The notes beneath the pieces are model-generated. The model was not told the DNA's origin. It saw only the letters and a program-made list of their open reading frames with translations, and did not search any database. Position numbers and translations under genes: made by a program. From positions 62,001 to 126,000 of the forward strand of contig NZ_JAKLTR010000009.1 in assembly GCF_022012415.1 (NCBI RefSeq): DNA of 64,000 nt, written 5' to 3'. This document shows, piece by piece, positions 10,301 through 17,412 of the stretch; the stretch's first letter is position 1; each line of letters opens with the position of its first letter. Source of the DNA: Terrimonas ginsenosidimutans. GTDB lineage: Bacteria > Bacteroidota > Bacteroidia > Chitinophagales > Chitinophagaceae.

Positions 10301-10626
10301 ATTACTGGCGATCACCGGGAGATATCACGACGGTCCAAAAGCCTACGGTGAGCCCTTCCTCACCGGCGCAGTTAGCATCTTTCCTGATTCCAGGCTCAGA
10401 CGCTATTTACAGCGATGCTTCTTTTCTACGATTGAGAAATCTTTCGATCAGTTATACTATAAACAACAAAAAACAGGTCAATACGAGCCAATCCATTCAA
10501 TTGTATATTCAACTGCAAAACATTTTCACTGTAACAGGCTTCCCTTTGTCCGATCCTGAAACGCAAAGTTTTTATTCTTATCCGCGCGCAGCGACAATAT
10601 CTGCCGGGATCATCATAAAAAACTGA
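7381..10626 (+). CDS. Orphan SusC/RagA-type TonB-dependent receptor with an STN domain
   Basis: A 1081-residue outer-membrane transporter. I chose the ATG at 7381 because it gives a proper signal peptide ending at VYAQ; upstream in-frame codons add a non-signal leader. Order: STN domain (about 22-100), a carboxypeptidase-regulatory-like domain (about 100-180, VRGRILTYSGDPVEGATIY), then the plug with the SusC-type box LDETIILGYGS and FLQGKVPGM, GAPGSLDAYQNP and SIEILKDAVATSLYGSRSSNG, then a barrel ending in a strand with ISAGIIIKN. STN domains usually interact with a FecR-type anti-sigma factor, but none is nearby. No SusD follows: the next gene is convergent. The substrate is unknown. Confidence 0.9.
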   Translation: MKLFILYCIASLANACVYAQRISVSFKNASFREVIRQIEKQSSYTFVYTSEQLQRIPNTSIRKHKMDIRDLLGNLLQKSSIGYLIDGNYIILVSNHEQKRTVRGRILTYSGDPVEGATIYLQTENKNIITKADGSFELSGVTSGTALLITGAEIISTETEVGTADFLELKIQQKIKELDETIILGYGSTTRRFSTGNAVKVNTTEMNKLPRNDLFQFLQGKVPGMLITSSGEAPGASSLLQIRGQHSVNPNPLINYLIPPVDQPFIVLNGVPFAPQNNNANQLSSIGAPGSLDAYQNPYGGISPLSLIDPSDIESIEILKDAVATSLYGSRSSNGVILITTKQPSEEKLSIETIISSGISVRKAPPAMLSTDQYRELRKNAFTNDGIQADLAERSFSYAPDLLSFDSSRQINWGRYFFHAATPLWNAHSRISGSFRRIFFTGSIGFRNEDHLLKGDFFSKQLTISQQLRYRSQNQKINTTASVYYSNGKNVSTVSPALLRVISLPPNHPELYNSNGKLNWEYNGLPITDNPAAYLLQTYTMTMSAIQATTRTDYLIAKHLTISLNAGYSGLSTKESSLAPHASFGPQQQRNVRSLYGSGKFRTTVLEPQLEYKLSRKRVSLLIMTGATLQHHSVFLGSMRGSGYNDASKPLTLANATRIDDRHIFDNNTYQSLLARFSLQISGKYSIDLTGRCENSSHFSSDEKNGLFSSAGIGWIFSEETFVRKHLPFFNYGKIRISYGTTGNDNVGYSHFRDSWSRISTYTGNQPSADNVNEIPFGWSVTRKAEAALECYTFNNRLSFTFSAYFHRTGKQLISQLLPNQTSSSRYILNYPAIVHNRGIEITVTYRSEEHRRLRWSSQINITSHRNYLRSFEGLEKSMYARRYWTGQSLDSKQPLRFAGVDPGTGIYQFLEDNNYYVNTAPKLYGGSTQTVSIGRWKTEMQFDFRFQTGINHLRALYNHPPGSGINQPLLVGDYWRSPGDITTVQKPTVSPSSPAQLASFLIPGSDAIYSDASFLRLRNLSISYTINNKKQVNTSQSIQLYIQLQNIFTVTGFPLSDPETQSFYSYPRAATISAGIIIKN

Positions 10627-10652
10627 GCCCACCATAGCGATGGCGGGCTCAG
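10623..10652. terminator. Bidirectional terminator between convergent genes
   Basis: CTGAGCCC pairs with GGGCTCAG and the inner CCAT pairs with ATGG around an AGCG loop. The receptor's TGA stop lies inside the left arm. The hairpin separates the SusC-like gene from the convergent small secreted protein gene. Confidence 0.75.
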
Positions 10653-10672
10653 CATAAACATTATCCATGTGA

Positions 10673-11014
10673 TCAGATAGTAGGACGCATTTCGCCAATG
10701 GCTTCAGGCTCACGGTAACCGGGACGCAGGTCATTTGTTGTTTCATCCACTTCAGACGGATCAAACCCTATCGTGCATTTATATGACCAGGGGAAGGTTG
10801 GACAAATATACTCCGGCATGTACGGGGAGATGGTTATAAACTCAACCATTGTGTTATGAAAGAACGATCCCGTCCCATATCCGGGTTTGATCTTGTACCA
10901 CCAAAGATCCCATGAACCTTTACTGTTTTTAACTCGCGTTTTTTTGGGTGCGGTAAATGCACTCAGGCTTATAGCCATAGCAATAGCCGCTACCCCTAAG
11001 AGATACTTTTTCAT
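10673..11014 (-). CDS. Small secreted protein of unknown function
   Basis: A 113-residue protein with a clear signal peptide (hydrophobic residues 5-20, cleavage near FTAPKK). The mature part is polar and aromatic, with two cysteines in EYICPTF and SYKCTI about ten residues apart that could form a disulfide, and a Pro-rich tail. I cannot name a family. Its position next to a MauE/DoxX-like membrane protein, 46 bp apart on the same strand, is a pairing seen for short exported peptides of Bacteroidota, and suggests the membrane protein acts on this peptide's redox state or export. That is inference. Confidence 0.7.
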   Translation of the reverse strand: MKKYLLGVAAIAMAISLSAFTAPKKTRVKNSKGSWDLWWYKIKPGYGTGSFFHNTMVEFITISPYMPEYICPTFPWSYKCTIGFDPSEVDETTNDLRPGYREPEAIGEMRPTI

Positions 11015-11060
11015 ATCAGGCGTTATTTGGTTAATGATGCTTACTCTGTTGTTCAGGTTT

Positions 11061-11525
11061 TCAGCGTTCCCTGTTGTCTGCTTTGGCCAAAGCAGGCGCT
11101 TTTATTGCAATAAGATTGTTGGTAATAAGAAATCCGGTCATGGCCATCAGCATTGCGGCAATATTGATCCAGAAATGCTGCGTCCAGGTAAACCATGGTG
11201 CAATGCCGCTACAGGAGCATGGGAGGTCTTTTTCCAGCAACAAAGAATACCCTATATAAGCAGCATATATCAGAAGAAGGCAAAAAGAATAGAGAAAACC
11301 TGCGCGTCTGGTCTTAGGAATGGACAGCAATAATACAGGTAAAAGATTTACGATGGAAAGAACGATCGCTAGAACCTTAGCATATTTCCCAACCACCGGC
11401 GCCAGTGTCAACGTGAACTGAAATATTTCAAAATTGAAAAATTTACTTATCGCAGCATACGCGAAGATAAATATGAGTATTGCAGCAATAACCTGTACGG
11501 TTATGCCCCTTGATAGAATTTTCAT
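11061..11525 (-). CDS. MauE/DoxX-like redox-associated inner-membrane protein
   Basis: A 154-residue protein with four predicted transmembrane helices (about 8-30, 47-68, 74-98 and 114-137). The stretch DLPCSCSGI followed by WFTWTQHFWINI matches the cysteine-containing loop of MauE-type proteins, which handle disulfide chemistry for exported partners. It lies between the small secreted protein gene (downstream, 46 bp) and a LytTR regulator gene (upstream, 165 bp), all on the minus strand. The two Cys of the secreted neighbour are plausible substrates, but no direct evidence exists in the sequence. Confidence 0.75.
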   Translation of the reverse strand: MKILSRGITVQVIAAILIFIFAYAAISKFFNFEIFQFTLTLAPVVGKYAKVLAIVLSIVNLLPVLLLSIPKTRRAGFLYSFCLLLIYAAYIGYSLLLEKDLPCSCSGIAPWFTWTQHFWINIAAMLMAMTGFLITNNLIAIKAPALAKADNRER

Positions 11526-11690
11526 GAAATGATAGGTTTAATCAATAAGAATAAAAGCGTTGCCGTATAGCAGCCGCAATAAAAAATCGTAGCAACGGAT
11601 TTTTTAAAGAAGAGGGAGTAGACACCCCCTCCGGTAACCACACTAAAGTGGGAACGAAATATTGTTGATTGGAGATCTTAATAAACGGAA

Positions 11691-12122
11691 CTATCCTGAA
11701 TTGTTGGCACTCTTTCCTTTTCTGCCTGTCGCCTGAACGTCCTTTACGTCTTTATCAGTCTTAGCCTCCTGGTGAAGCATCACCGTAATCCTGTTTTCCA
11801 GCTCTTTCCGGTACTTATCACTGAACGAGAATTTTACATCCTTTAATACCACTTCATCTTTATCAAACGAGATGATACGATCAAGCGCCACCAGCGTCCC
11901 CCTGTTCACACGCGAGAATGAATCGGCAGGAAGGATCGTCTCCAGTTGCTTTAAACTTAAATGCGGAATGAATATGCCCTGATCTGTACAGATCTTCACG
12001 TGATGAGCAACCGACAACACATAGCGAATATCTTTTACATCGATTCGTATAAATTTCTTTTTCAAATGAATAAAGAAAAACGATTGCATGCAGATTAAGG
12101 TTTGTTTGATAAAGTCCACCAT
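11691..12122 (-). CDS. LytTR-domain DNA-binding regulator without receiver domain
   Basis: About 143 residues from the ATG at 12122. An in-frame TTG at 12167 would add 15. The core, from FFFIHLKKKFIRIDVKDIRYV through LKQLETILPADSFSRVNRGTLVAL to IISFDKDEVVLKD, is a LytTR DNA-binding domain with the typical F-x-R-x-x-R-x-x-x-V and dimer-forming beta strands. No response-regulator receiver or membrane segment is present, so it is a stand-alone LytTR protein. A 25-residue basic and acidic tail follows. It is upstream of the MauE-like and secreted-protein genes on the same strand and may control them. Confidence 0.8.
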   Translation of the reverse strand: MVDFIKQTLICMQSFFFIHLKKKFIRIDVKDIRYVLSVAHHVKICTDQGIFIPHLSLKQLETILPADSFSRVNRGTLVALDRIISFDKDEVVLKDVKFSFSDKYRKELENRITVMLHQEAKTDKDVKDVQATGRKGKSANNSG

Positions 12123-12420
12123 CGACAAACAGATTTTTTGATAATGATCAGCTTTCTGTTCTAACAAGTCATTTTTGCTTGTCGATAACTAAACTTTGTC
12201 TGTATTTTTTTTACCACAGAACAAACCATTCTGTCAACTGCATTTCATTCCCGTTAAGGATGAAAGTAATTAAGATCGTTCCCTGCGTTGTCTGTTAAGT
12301 GATGTTACCGGGGCTAAAGTAATTACTGAAACAAGGCATTATCAGCTGTTCAGCACAAATGGTCTGATTGACGGCATGAATTTGCCAGGTGAATGATGTT
12401 CCTTCTTACATTTGCTCCAC

Positions 12421-12885
12421 ATGACCATCAAATCTCAATACCTCGAAATCAAACCCTCCGGCATTCCGGGAGCCGGGCTCGGTTTGTTCACCAAAGTTTT
12501 TATACCCATCGGCTCCCTTGTAATAGAATATAAAGGAGTGGTGACAACCTGGGATGAAGTAAAGGAACAGATCGATAATGACTACATCTACTATATAAGC
12601 CGCAATCATGTGATCAATGCAGCTCCCACCCCAAAATCACTCGCACGTTATGCCAACGATGCGAAAGGGATGACGCAGATCCCCGGCATCAATAACAACT
12701 GCACCTTTAAAAAAATTGACGGAAGGGTTTACATTAAAGCGCGGGCCAATATTGCCGCCGGCGGTGAGATCCTGGTCAATTATGGAAAACAATACTGGGA
12801 TACCGCGAAGAACAATTCCGCACTCGAAAAAGAAAGACTTGCCCAGGAAGCAAAAGCAAGAAAAGAGCAGGGAACTGACAGTTGA
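12421..12885 (+). CDS. SET-domain protein (putative protein lysine methyltransferase)
   Basis: A 154-residue protein that is essentially a bare SET domain. The ATG at 12421 is preferred over an upstream TTG. Visible motifs are GIPGAGLGLFTKVFIPIGS with EYKG (N-terminal SET strands), ARYANDA and INNNCTF (the N-x-x-H/C-like cofactor pocket segment), and GRVYIKARANIAAGGEILVNYGKQYW (C-terminal SET signature with the catalytic Tyr in NYG). SET proteins transfer methyl groups from S-adenosylmethionine to lysine side chains. Bacterial examples are known but their substrates are usually undefined. There is no operon partner: the gene sits between a divergent LytTR gene and an amidohydrolase gene about 100 bp downstream. 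Confidence 0.85.
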   Translation: MTIKSQYLEIKPSGIPGAGLGLFTKVFIPIGSLVIEYKGVVTTWDEVKEQIDNDYIYYISRNHVINAAPTPKSLARYANDAKGMTQIPGINNNCTFKKIDGRVYIKARANIAAGGEILVNYGKQYWDTAKNNSALEKERLAQEAKARKEQGTDS

Positions 12886-12985
12886 ATATTTTTCTGTAAA
12901 GTCAAAGTATCTCCCATACAGAATCCATCGCCCCCAACGGCACACAAACCGAAATAAAGTATCTTACCTACAAGAATTAAAAAGC

Positions 12986-14641
12986 ATGAAACGAATAAAC
13001 CTACTGCTCCTTCCCATAATGCTCCTTCCCATAATGCTGCTGATATTCTCCTGCGGCAATAGAGAAAATGCAGACCTGCTTGTTTACAATGCAACGATCT
13101 ATACCGTCGATTCCTCCTTTTCTACCACCGAAGCCATGGTGATTAAAGACGGGAAGATCCTCGCCACCGGAACAAAAGCCGAACTGGAAAAGAAATACAA
13201 TGCTGCCGGGCAAACGGATGCACAGGGTAAATTCATTTACCCGGGCCTGATCGATGCGCACGCGCATTTTGTAGGATATGGCACCGGCCTCCAGACAGTC
13301 GACCTTACCGGCACCGAAAGCTGGAACGATATCATCACCCGGGTCACCAATTTTGCAAAAGAATCTCCGAAAGACCAGTGGATCATCGGCCGCGGCTGGG
13401 ATCAGAATGACTGGCCCATTAAAGAATTCCCGACCAATGAAGCATTGAACCGGCTTTTCCCTGATCAACCCGTACTTCTCACACGTGTGGACGGCCATGC
13501 GGCCATCGCAAATCAGAAAGCATTAGACGCTGCGGGTGTAAAAGCTGGTGATAAACTTACCGGCGGCGAAGTGGAAACCAGTAACGGAAAACTTACCGGC
13601 ATTCTCGTCGACAATGCAGTAGACCTCGTCTCCGCGAAAATACCCTCACTCACTCCATCACAGCTCCGGGAAGCCCTGCTGGATGCCCAGCGCAATTGCT
13701 TCGCAGCCGGGCTCACAACCATCGACGATTGCGGCATCAATGCACCCGAAACTGAACTGATCAGGCAAATGCAGGATAGCAATCAACTGAAAATGCGTCT
13801 GTATGTAATGCTGAGCGATAACAAAAGCAATTACGACTATCTCGATAAAAAAGGGATCATTAAAACCGATCGCCTTCATGTTCGCGCGTTTAAAGTCTAT
13901 GGAGACGGAGCGCTAGGATCAAGAGGAGCCTGTCTCCTTCAGCCCTATACCGACAAGCCCGGGCATCACGGCTTCCTTCTCAGTGATCCTGCACACTTCG
14001 ATTCTGTCGCTAATTGGATCGCACAACGCAATTTCCAGATGTGTACACACGCCATTGGCGACAGTGGCAACCGCACCATCCTGTCTATCTACAACAAATA
14101 CCTGGAAGGGAAGAATGACCGTCGCTGGAGGATTGAACATGCACAGGTGATCAATGCGGCCGATTTCGGTCTGTTCGGTAAAGCATCGATCGTTCCCTCT
14201 GTACAGCCAACCCATGCCACCTCAGACATGTACTGGGCTGAACAACGTCTCGGTGCCGACAGGGTAAAAGGAGCATATGCTTACAAACAATTGCTGGAGC
14301 AAAATGGATGGCTGCCTCTTGGCACCGACTTTCCCGTGGAAGACATCTCTCCTTTCAAGACCTTCTACGCGGCCGTTATTCGTAAAGACGCCAAAGGCTG
14401 GCCCCAAAACGGCTACCAGGTAGAAAATGCACTCTCCCGCGAACAGGCACTCCGTGGGATGACCATCTGGGCCGCCCGCGCCAATTTCGAAGAAAAAGAA
14501 AAAGGCAGCCTCGAACCCGGCAAATTCGCCGACTTTATCATCCTGGACAGAGATCTTCTAAAAGCACCTGAAAACGAATTACTTGAAGCAAAAGTGCTGG
14601 AAACATTCGTGAATGGGGAATCGGTTTACAAAAAGCGATGA
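12986..14641 (+). CDS. Amidohydrolase-3 (YtcJ-like) lipoprotein
   Basis: A metal-dependent hydrolase of 551 residues. I chose the ATG at 12986 because it opens a lipoprotein signal peptide with lipobox IFSC; an ORF starting earlier would run through the SET gene in another frame. The metallohydrolase barrel shows HAHFVGYG (first metal ligands), RVDGHAA, HAIGDSGN, IEHAQ and GTDFPVED (final metal-binding Asp), matching Amidohydro_3 enzymes of unknown natural substrate. The C-terminal beta sandwich with GSLEPGKFADFIILDRD is also typical. The signal peptide carries a perfect 15-bp tandem duplication. A word-iterated hairpin follows the gene. Confidence 0.9.
   Translation: MKRINLLLLPIMLLPIMLLIFSCGNRENADLLVYNATIYTVDSSFSTTEAMVIKDGKILATGTKAELEKKYNAAGQTDAQGKFIYPGLIDAHAHFVGYGTGLQTVDLTGTESWNDIITRVTNFAKESPKDQWIIGRGWDQNDWPIKEFPTNEALNRLFPDQPVLLTRVDGHAAIANQKALDAAGVKAGDKLTGGEVETSNGKLTGILVDNAVDLVSAKIPSLTPSQLREALLDAQRNCFAAGLTTIDDCGINAPETELIRQMQDSNQLKMRLYVMLSDNKSNYDYLDKKGIIKTDRLHVRAFKVYGDGALGSRGACLLQPYTDKPGHHGFLLSDPAHFDSVANWIAQRNFQMCTHAIGDSGNRTILSIYNKYLEGKNDRRWRIEHAQVINAADFGLFGKASIVPSVQPTHATSDMYWAEQRLGADRVKGAYAYKQLLEQNGWLPLGTDFPVEDISPFKTFYAAVIRKDAKGWPQNGYQVENALSREQALRGMTIWAARANFEEKEKGSLEPGKFADFIILDRDLLKAPENELLEAKVLETFVNGESVYKKR
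13005..13034. repeat. 15-bp perfect tandem duplication inside the signal peptide
   Basis: TGCTCCTTCCCATAA occurs twice head to tail and encodes an LLPIM-LLPIM duplication in the hydrophobic core of the lipoprotein signal. Because 15 is a multiple of three, gain or loss of a unit keeps the frame. Confidence 0.85.
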
Positions 14642-14642
14642 C

Positions 14643-14775
14643 CGTGGCCGTTCATCGTTATCCGTTCACCGTTATCCGTTGACCGGGATCAAATTGTGAA
14701 TGCGAATAATATCGAAATAGCTATAAATGCAGCCCTTCGAACAACGGTGAACGGTAAACCGTAAACGGCCACCGA
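14643..14775. repeat. Word-iterated inverted repeat, family F (GTTCACC/GTTATCC words)
   Basis: The left arm (about 14643-14685) is a string of GTTnAnC words (GTTCATC, GTTATCC, GTTCACC, GTTATCC, GTTGACC) headed by TGGCC. The right arm (about 14740-14775) is the reverse complement of a similar string ending in GGCCACCG. TGGCCGTT and CCGTTCACCGTT are shared exactly. The centre is an AT-rich 50-bp stretch. It lies between the amidohydrolase and amidotransferase genes. Confidence 0.75.
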
Positions 14776-14815
14776 AACACCGGCGATCTTCAATGGCTCA
14801 CCATCAAATTTTTAC

Positions 14816-14823
14816 TATCTTCG
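14816..14823 (+). promoter_or_regulatory. Probable -7 box (TATCTTCG) of the amidotransferase gene
   Basis: TATCTTCG is one mismatch from TAnnTTTG and ends 4 bp before the ATG at 14828, which would give a nearly leaderless transcript or a start slightly downstream. No good -33 element is visible. Confidence 0.4.
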
Positions 14824-14827
14824 CGGG

Positions 14828-15676
14828 ATGATTTGGAATGAAAACAGATCAGTACGTATAGCCATACTCGACCTTTACGAAGGACAAGCCAACCAGGGGA
14901 TGCGTTGTATCCGCCAGATCGTTAAAGACTGGGCGAAGAAAAACGATCTCGATGTCCAATCCACCGAGTTTGATGTGCGCCTGAAAAATGAAGTACCAGA
15001 CACGTCTTTTGACATCTACATTTCAAGCGGTGGCCCCGGCGACCCGCTTTCCAGCAGATTTGAAGACTGGGATATTTCCTGGTGTAAATGGGTGAAAGAG
15101 ATCATCCGCTGGAATGCGAACCCGGACAACACCCAGAAAAAACATATTTTCTTTATCTGCCACTCCTTTCAACTGGCCTGCCGTTACTTCAACGCCGGAC
15201 TCGTATGCAAGAGAAGATCCACCGCCTTTGGTGTTTTCCCCGTGCATATGCTGCCCGCAGGACATGACGAGCCAGTATTCGACGGTCTCCGCGATCCCTT
15301 TTATGCAGTTGACAGCCGCGATTACCAGGTCATCCAACCCAACCACGGACTACTCGAAGATATGGGCGGTGAGATCCTCTGCATCGAAAAAAGCAGACCA
15401 CATGTTCCTTACGAACGTGCAGTGATGGGTATCCGTTTCAACGAGTTTATGATCGGAACCCAGTTCCACCCCGAAGCCGACGCCCAGGGCATGAGCCTCC
15501 ACCTCCAGACAGCAGACAAAAAAGCAACTGTCATCGAAAATCATGGTGAAGAAAAATGGCAAAGCATGGTGGAACAACTGGAAGATCCCGATAAAATAGT
15601 TTGGACATATTCGCACGTATTGCCCAATTTCCTGAACCAGGCCATCGGTCAACTGGTACCAGCAGAACTGGCGTGA
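14828..15676 (+). CDS. Class I glutamine amidotransferase domain protein
   Basis: A 282-residue stand-alone GATase. SSGGPGDP marks the oxyanion region. FFICHSFQLA carries the nucleophilic Cys (canonical class I enzymes have CxGxQ, so the HSF variant is unusual). GTQFHPEAD supplies the catalytic His-Glu. Such domains hydrolyse glutamine and hand ammonia to a synthetase, yet no synthetase domain is attached, so a partner protein is expected. About 145 bp downstream on the same strand lies an ATP-grasp-like gene that is a natural candidate, followed by a cupin gene. The C-terminal roughly 60 residues (HGEEKWQSMVEQL...) extend beyond the usual fold. The metabolite made is unknown. Confidence 0.82.
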   Translation: MIWNENRSVRIAILDLYEGQANQGMRCIRQIVKDWAKKNDLDVQSTEFDVRLKNEVPDTSFDIYISSGGPGDPLSSRFEDWDISWCKWVKEIIRWNANPDNTQKKHIFFICHSFQLACRYFNAGLVCKRRSTAFGVFPVHMLPAGHDEPVFDGLRDPFYAVDSRDYQVIQPNHGLLEDMGGEILCIEKSRPHVPYERAVMGIRFNEFMIGTQFHPEADAQGMSLHLQTADKKATVIENHGEEKWQSMVEQLEDPDKIVWTYSHVLPNFLNQAIGQLVPAELA

Positions 15677-15677
15677 T

Positions 15678-15782
15678 AAAGTAAAAAGTCAAAATTTAAA
15701 AGTCAAAAAAGCCTCCTGGGCATGACCCCTCATTCCCGGACAAGCTTTTTACTTTTTAATTTTGACTTTTTAATTTATTACT
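15678..15782. repeat. Word-iterated inverted repeat, family E (AAAAGTC/AAAATT words)
   Basis: The left arm (15678-15712) is made of AAAAGTC and AAAATTTAA words. The right arm (about 15743-15782) is its near reverse complement; AAAAAGTCAAAATT is shared exactly. The 30-bp centre contains CCTCCTGGG. It fills the spacer between the amidotransferase and ATP-grasp-like genes. Confidence 0.75.
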
Positions 15783-15820
15783 TGTGATGTTTAAGTATCT
15801 TAAATATCAATTTCGCTTCC

Positions 15821-17020
15821 ATGATACCTTCTATACGCAAACAATACAACGAGCAGTTCACTCCGGAGAAATATGAGGCATTCCTGAACGAACTACATAA
15901 TGCTCATCCCGGAGCAATCGAATTCCGGGTCGCAGAAACACCCGTATTCATCCCAAAAAGCTTTACAGAAAAGATCCTGGATGCCTGCGAAAGCATCGTG
16001 GATATTATTACGGATCCTTCATTCAAACAAAAAACAGATAAAGCCATCCCCGCCGCACTAAATGTACCCGGAGAGATCGGCCATTCAGAATTCATCGCAT
16101 TCGACTTTGGTATCTGTGAAAATGAAGACGGCAATTACGAACCACAACTGATCGAAATGCAGGGATTTCCTACCCTGTTTGCTTATGAAGTATTACTGGA
16201 TGATGTTTGCCGTAACAACTTCACCATACCTGAAGGCTTTACCGCTTACATGGGCGGACATACAAAAGAAACTTACATCCAATTACTGAAAGAGATCATT
16301 GTAGGTAAACATAATCCGGAAAATGTGATCCTGCTTGAGATCTTTCCGCATCAGCAAAAAACAAGAGTGGATTTTTACTGTACTAAGGACCTCCTCGGGA
16401 TCGAACCTGTATGTGTTACAGAACTGATCAAAGAAGGCCGACAATTATTCTATCTGAAAGACGGGAAGAAAACCGCTGTAAAAAGAATATACAACCGGGT
16501 AATATTTGATGATCTTCAACAGCAACCGGCAGAAGTGCAGGAAAAGGGCAAGATCTTCTTTGAAGAACTGGACGTTGAATGGGCACCGCACCCTTCCTGG
16601 TTTTATCGCATCAGCAAGTACACGATCCCATTTATCAGGCATCCATATATCCCCGAAACTTTTTTCCTCCACGAGATCAAACAACTGCCTACCGATCTTG
16701 AAAATTATGTATTGAAGCCTTTATTCTCCTTCGCGGGACAAGGTGTTTTGATCGATGTGACTTTAAAAGACATTGAAGACATCAAAGATCCGGAGAACTG
16801 GATCCTTCAGCGGAAAGTCAAATATGCCGAAGTGATCCAAACGCCAGACACACCTGCAAAAGCGGAGATCAGGATATTTTACTTCTGGAAAGAAGGCGAG
16901 GCCAGACCAAAGCCTGCTAATAATCTCGCACGACTGAGCAAAGGGAAAATGATCGGCGTCCGGTATAATAAGGATAAAGAATGGGTAGGCGGAAGCTACT
17001 GCCTCTTTGAAGAAAAATAA
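15821..17020 (+). CDS. ATP-grasp-like ligase, probably circularly permuted type
   Basis: A 399-residue soluble protein without signal peptide. Two segments look like ATP-grasp fold: QLIEMQGFPTLFAYEVLL (compare the E-x-N/Q loop of circularly permuted ATP-grasp enzymes) and NYVLKPLFSFAGQGVLID (compare the Lys-Pro...Gly-Gly nucleotide loop), followed by NWILQRKV and AEIRIFYFW, which would hold metal and ATP residues. IYNRVIFDDL resembles the arginine-containing substrate loop. Such enzymes form amide or peptide bonds with ATP. It sits between a glutamine amidotransferase gene and a cupin gene (7 bp downstream), suggesting a small biosynthetic unit. The fold assignment is by eye and moderately secure; the substrate is unknown. 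Confidence 0.65.
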   Translation: MIPSIRKQYNEQFTPEKYEAFLNELHNAHPGAIEFRVAETPVFIPKSFTEKILDACESIVDIITDPSFKQKTDKAIPAALNVPGEIGHSEFIAFDFGICENEDGNYEPQLIEMQGFPTLFAYEVLLDDVCRNNFTIPEGFTAYMGGHTKETYIQLLKEIIVGKHNPENVILLEIFPHQQKTRVDFYCTKDLLGIEPVCVTELIKEGRQLFYLKDGKKTAVKRIYNRVIFDDLQQQPAEVQEKGKIFFEELDVEWAPHPSWFYRISKYTIPFIRHPYIPETFFLHEIKQLPTDLENYVLKPLFSFAGQGVLIDVTLKDIEDIKDPENWILQRKVKYAEVIQTPDTPAKAEIRIFYFWKEGEARPKPANNLARLSKGKMIGVRYNKDKEWVGGSYCLFEEK

Positions 17021-17027
17021 ACTAAAC

Positions 17028-17342
17028 ATGCCTTTAATAAAAGAGCAGAAAGCCAAAGAACTGGCCCCCGGATTGACCGGCTATTACACTCATGGAGAAC
17101 GGATGACATTGGGCCTTGTTGAGATCAAAGCTGGTAGCAGCCTGGCATTGCACCAACATCCGCATGAACAGATCACTTATATCATCGAAGGCCAACTGGA
17201 TATGATGATCGGTGGAGAAGCCGTCATCCTGACGACCGGCATGAGCCAGGTGATCCCTTCTAACGTACCGCATTCGGCCATTGCGAAAACGAACGTTTCG
17301 CTGATCGATGTATTTAATCCTGTGCGGGAAGATTATCGCTAA
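17028..17342 (+). CDS. Single-domain cupin protein
   Basis: A 104-residue beta-barrel protein. The first cupin motif reads GSSLALHQHPHEQITYIIEG with two His and a Glu metal ligand, and the second reads GMSQVIPSNVPHSA with the last His. The set is complete, so a bound divalent metal is expected. Such small cupins act as isomerases, dioxygenases or sugar or effector binders; none can be chosen here. I start at the ATG 7 bp after the ATP-grasp-like stop rather than at an upstream TTG that overlaps it. The tight spacing suggests co-transcription. Confidence 0.88.
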   Translation: MPLIKEQKAKELAPGLTGYYTHGERMTLGLVEIKAGSSLALHQHPHEQITYIIEGQLDMMIGGEAVILTTGMSQVIPSNVPHSAIAKTNVSLIDVFNPVREDYR

Positions 17343-17412
17343 TGGAATGGCGTAGGTTCCCGCAGATTATAAGACATTGGTCAATGTAGAATAAGTTAGC
17401 TAACGGTTCGAT

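Noticed and set aside
12716-12985. N-terminal extension of the amidohydrolase
   Set aside because: It overlaps the SET gene in another frame and would hide a perfect lipoprotein signal peptide starting at 12986.
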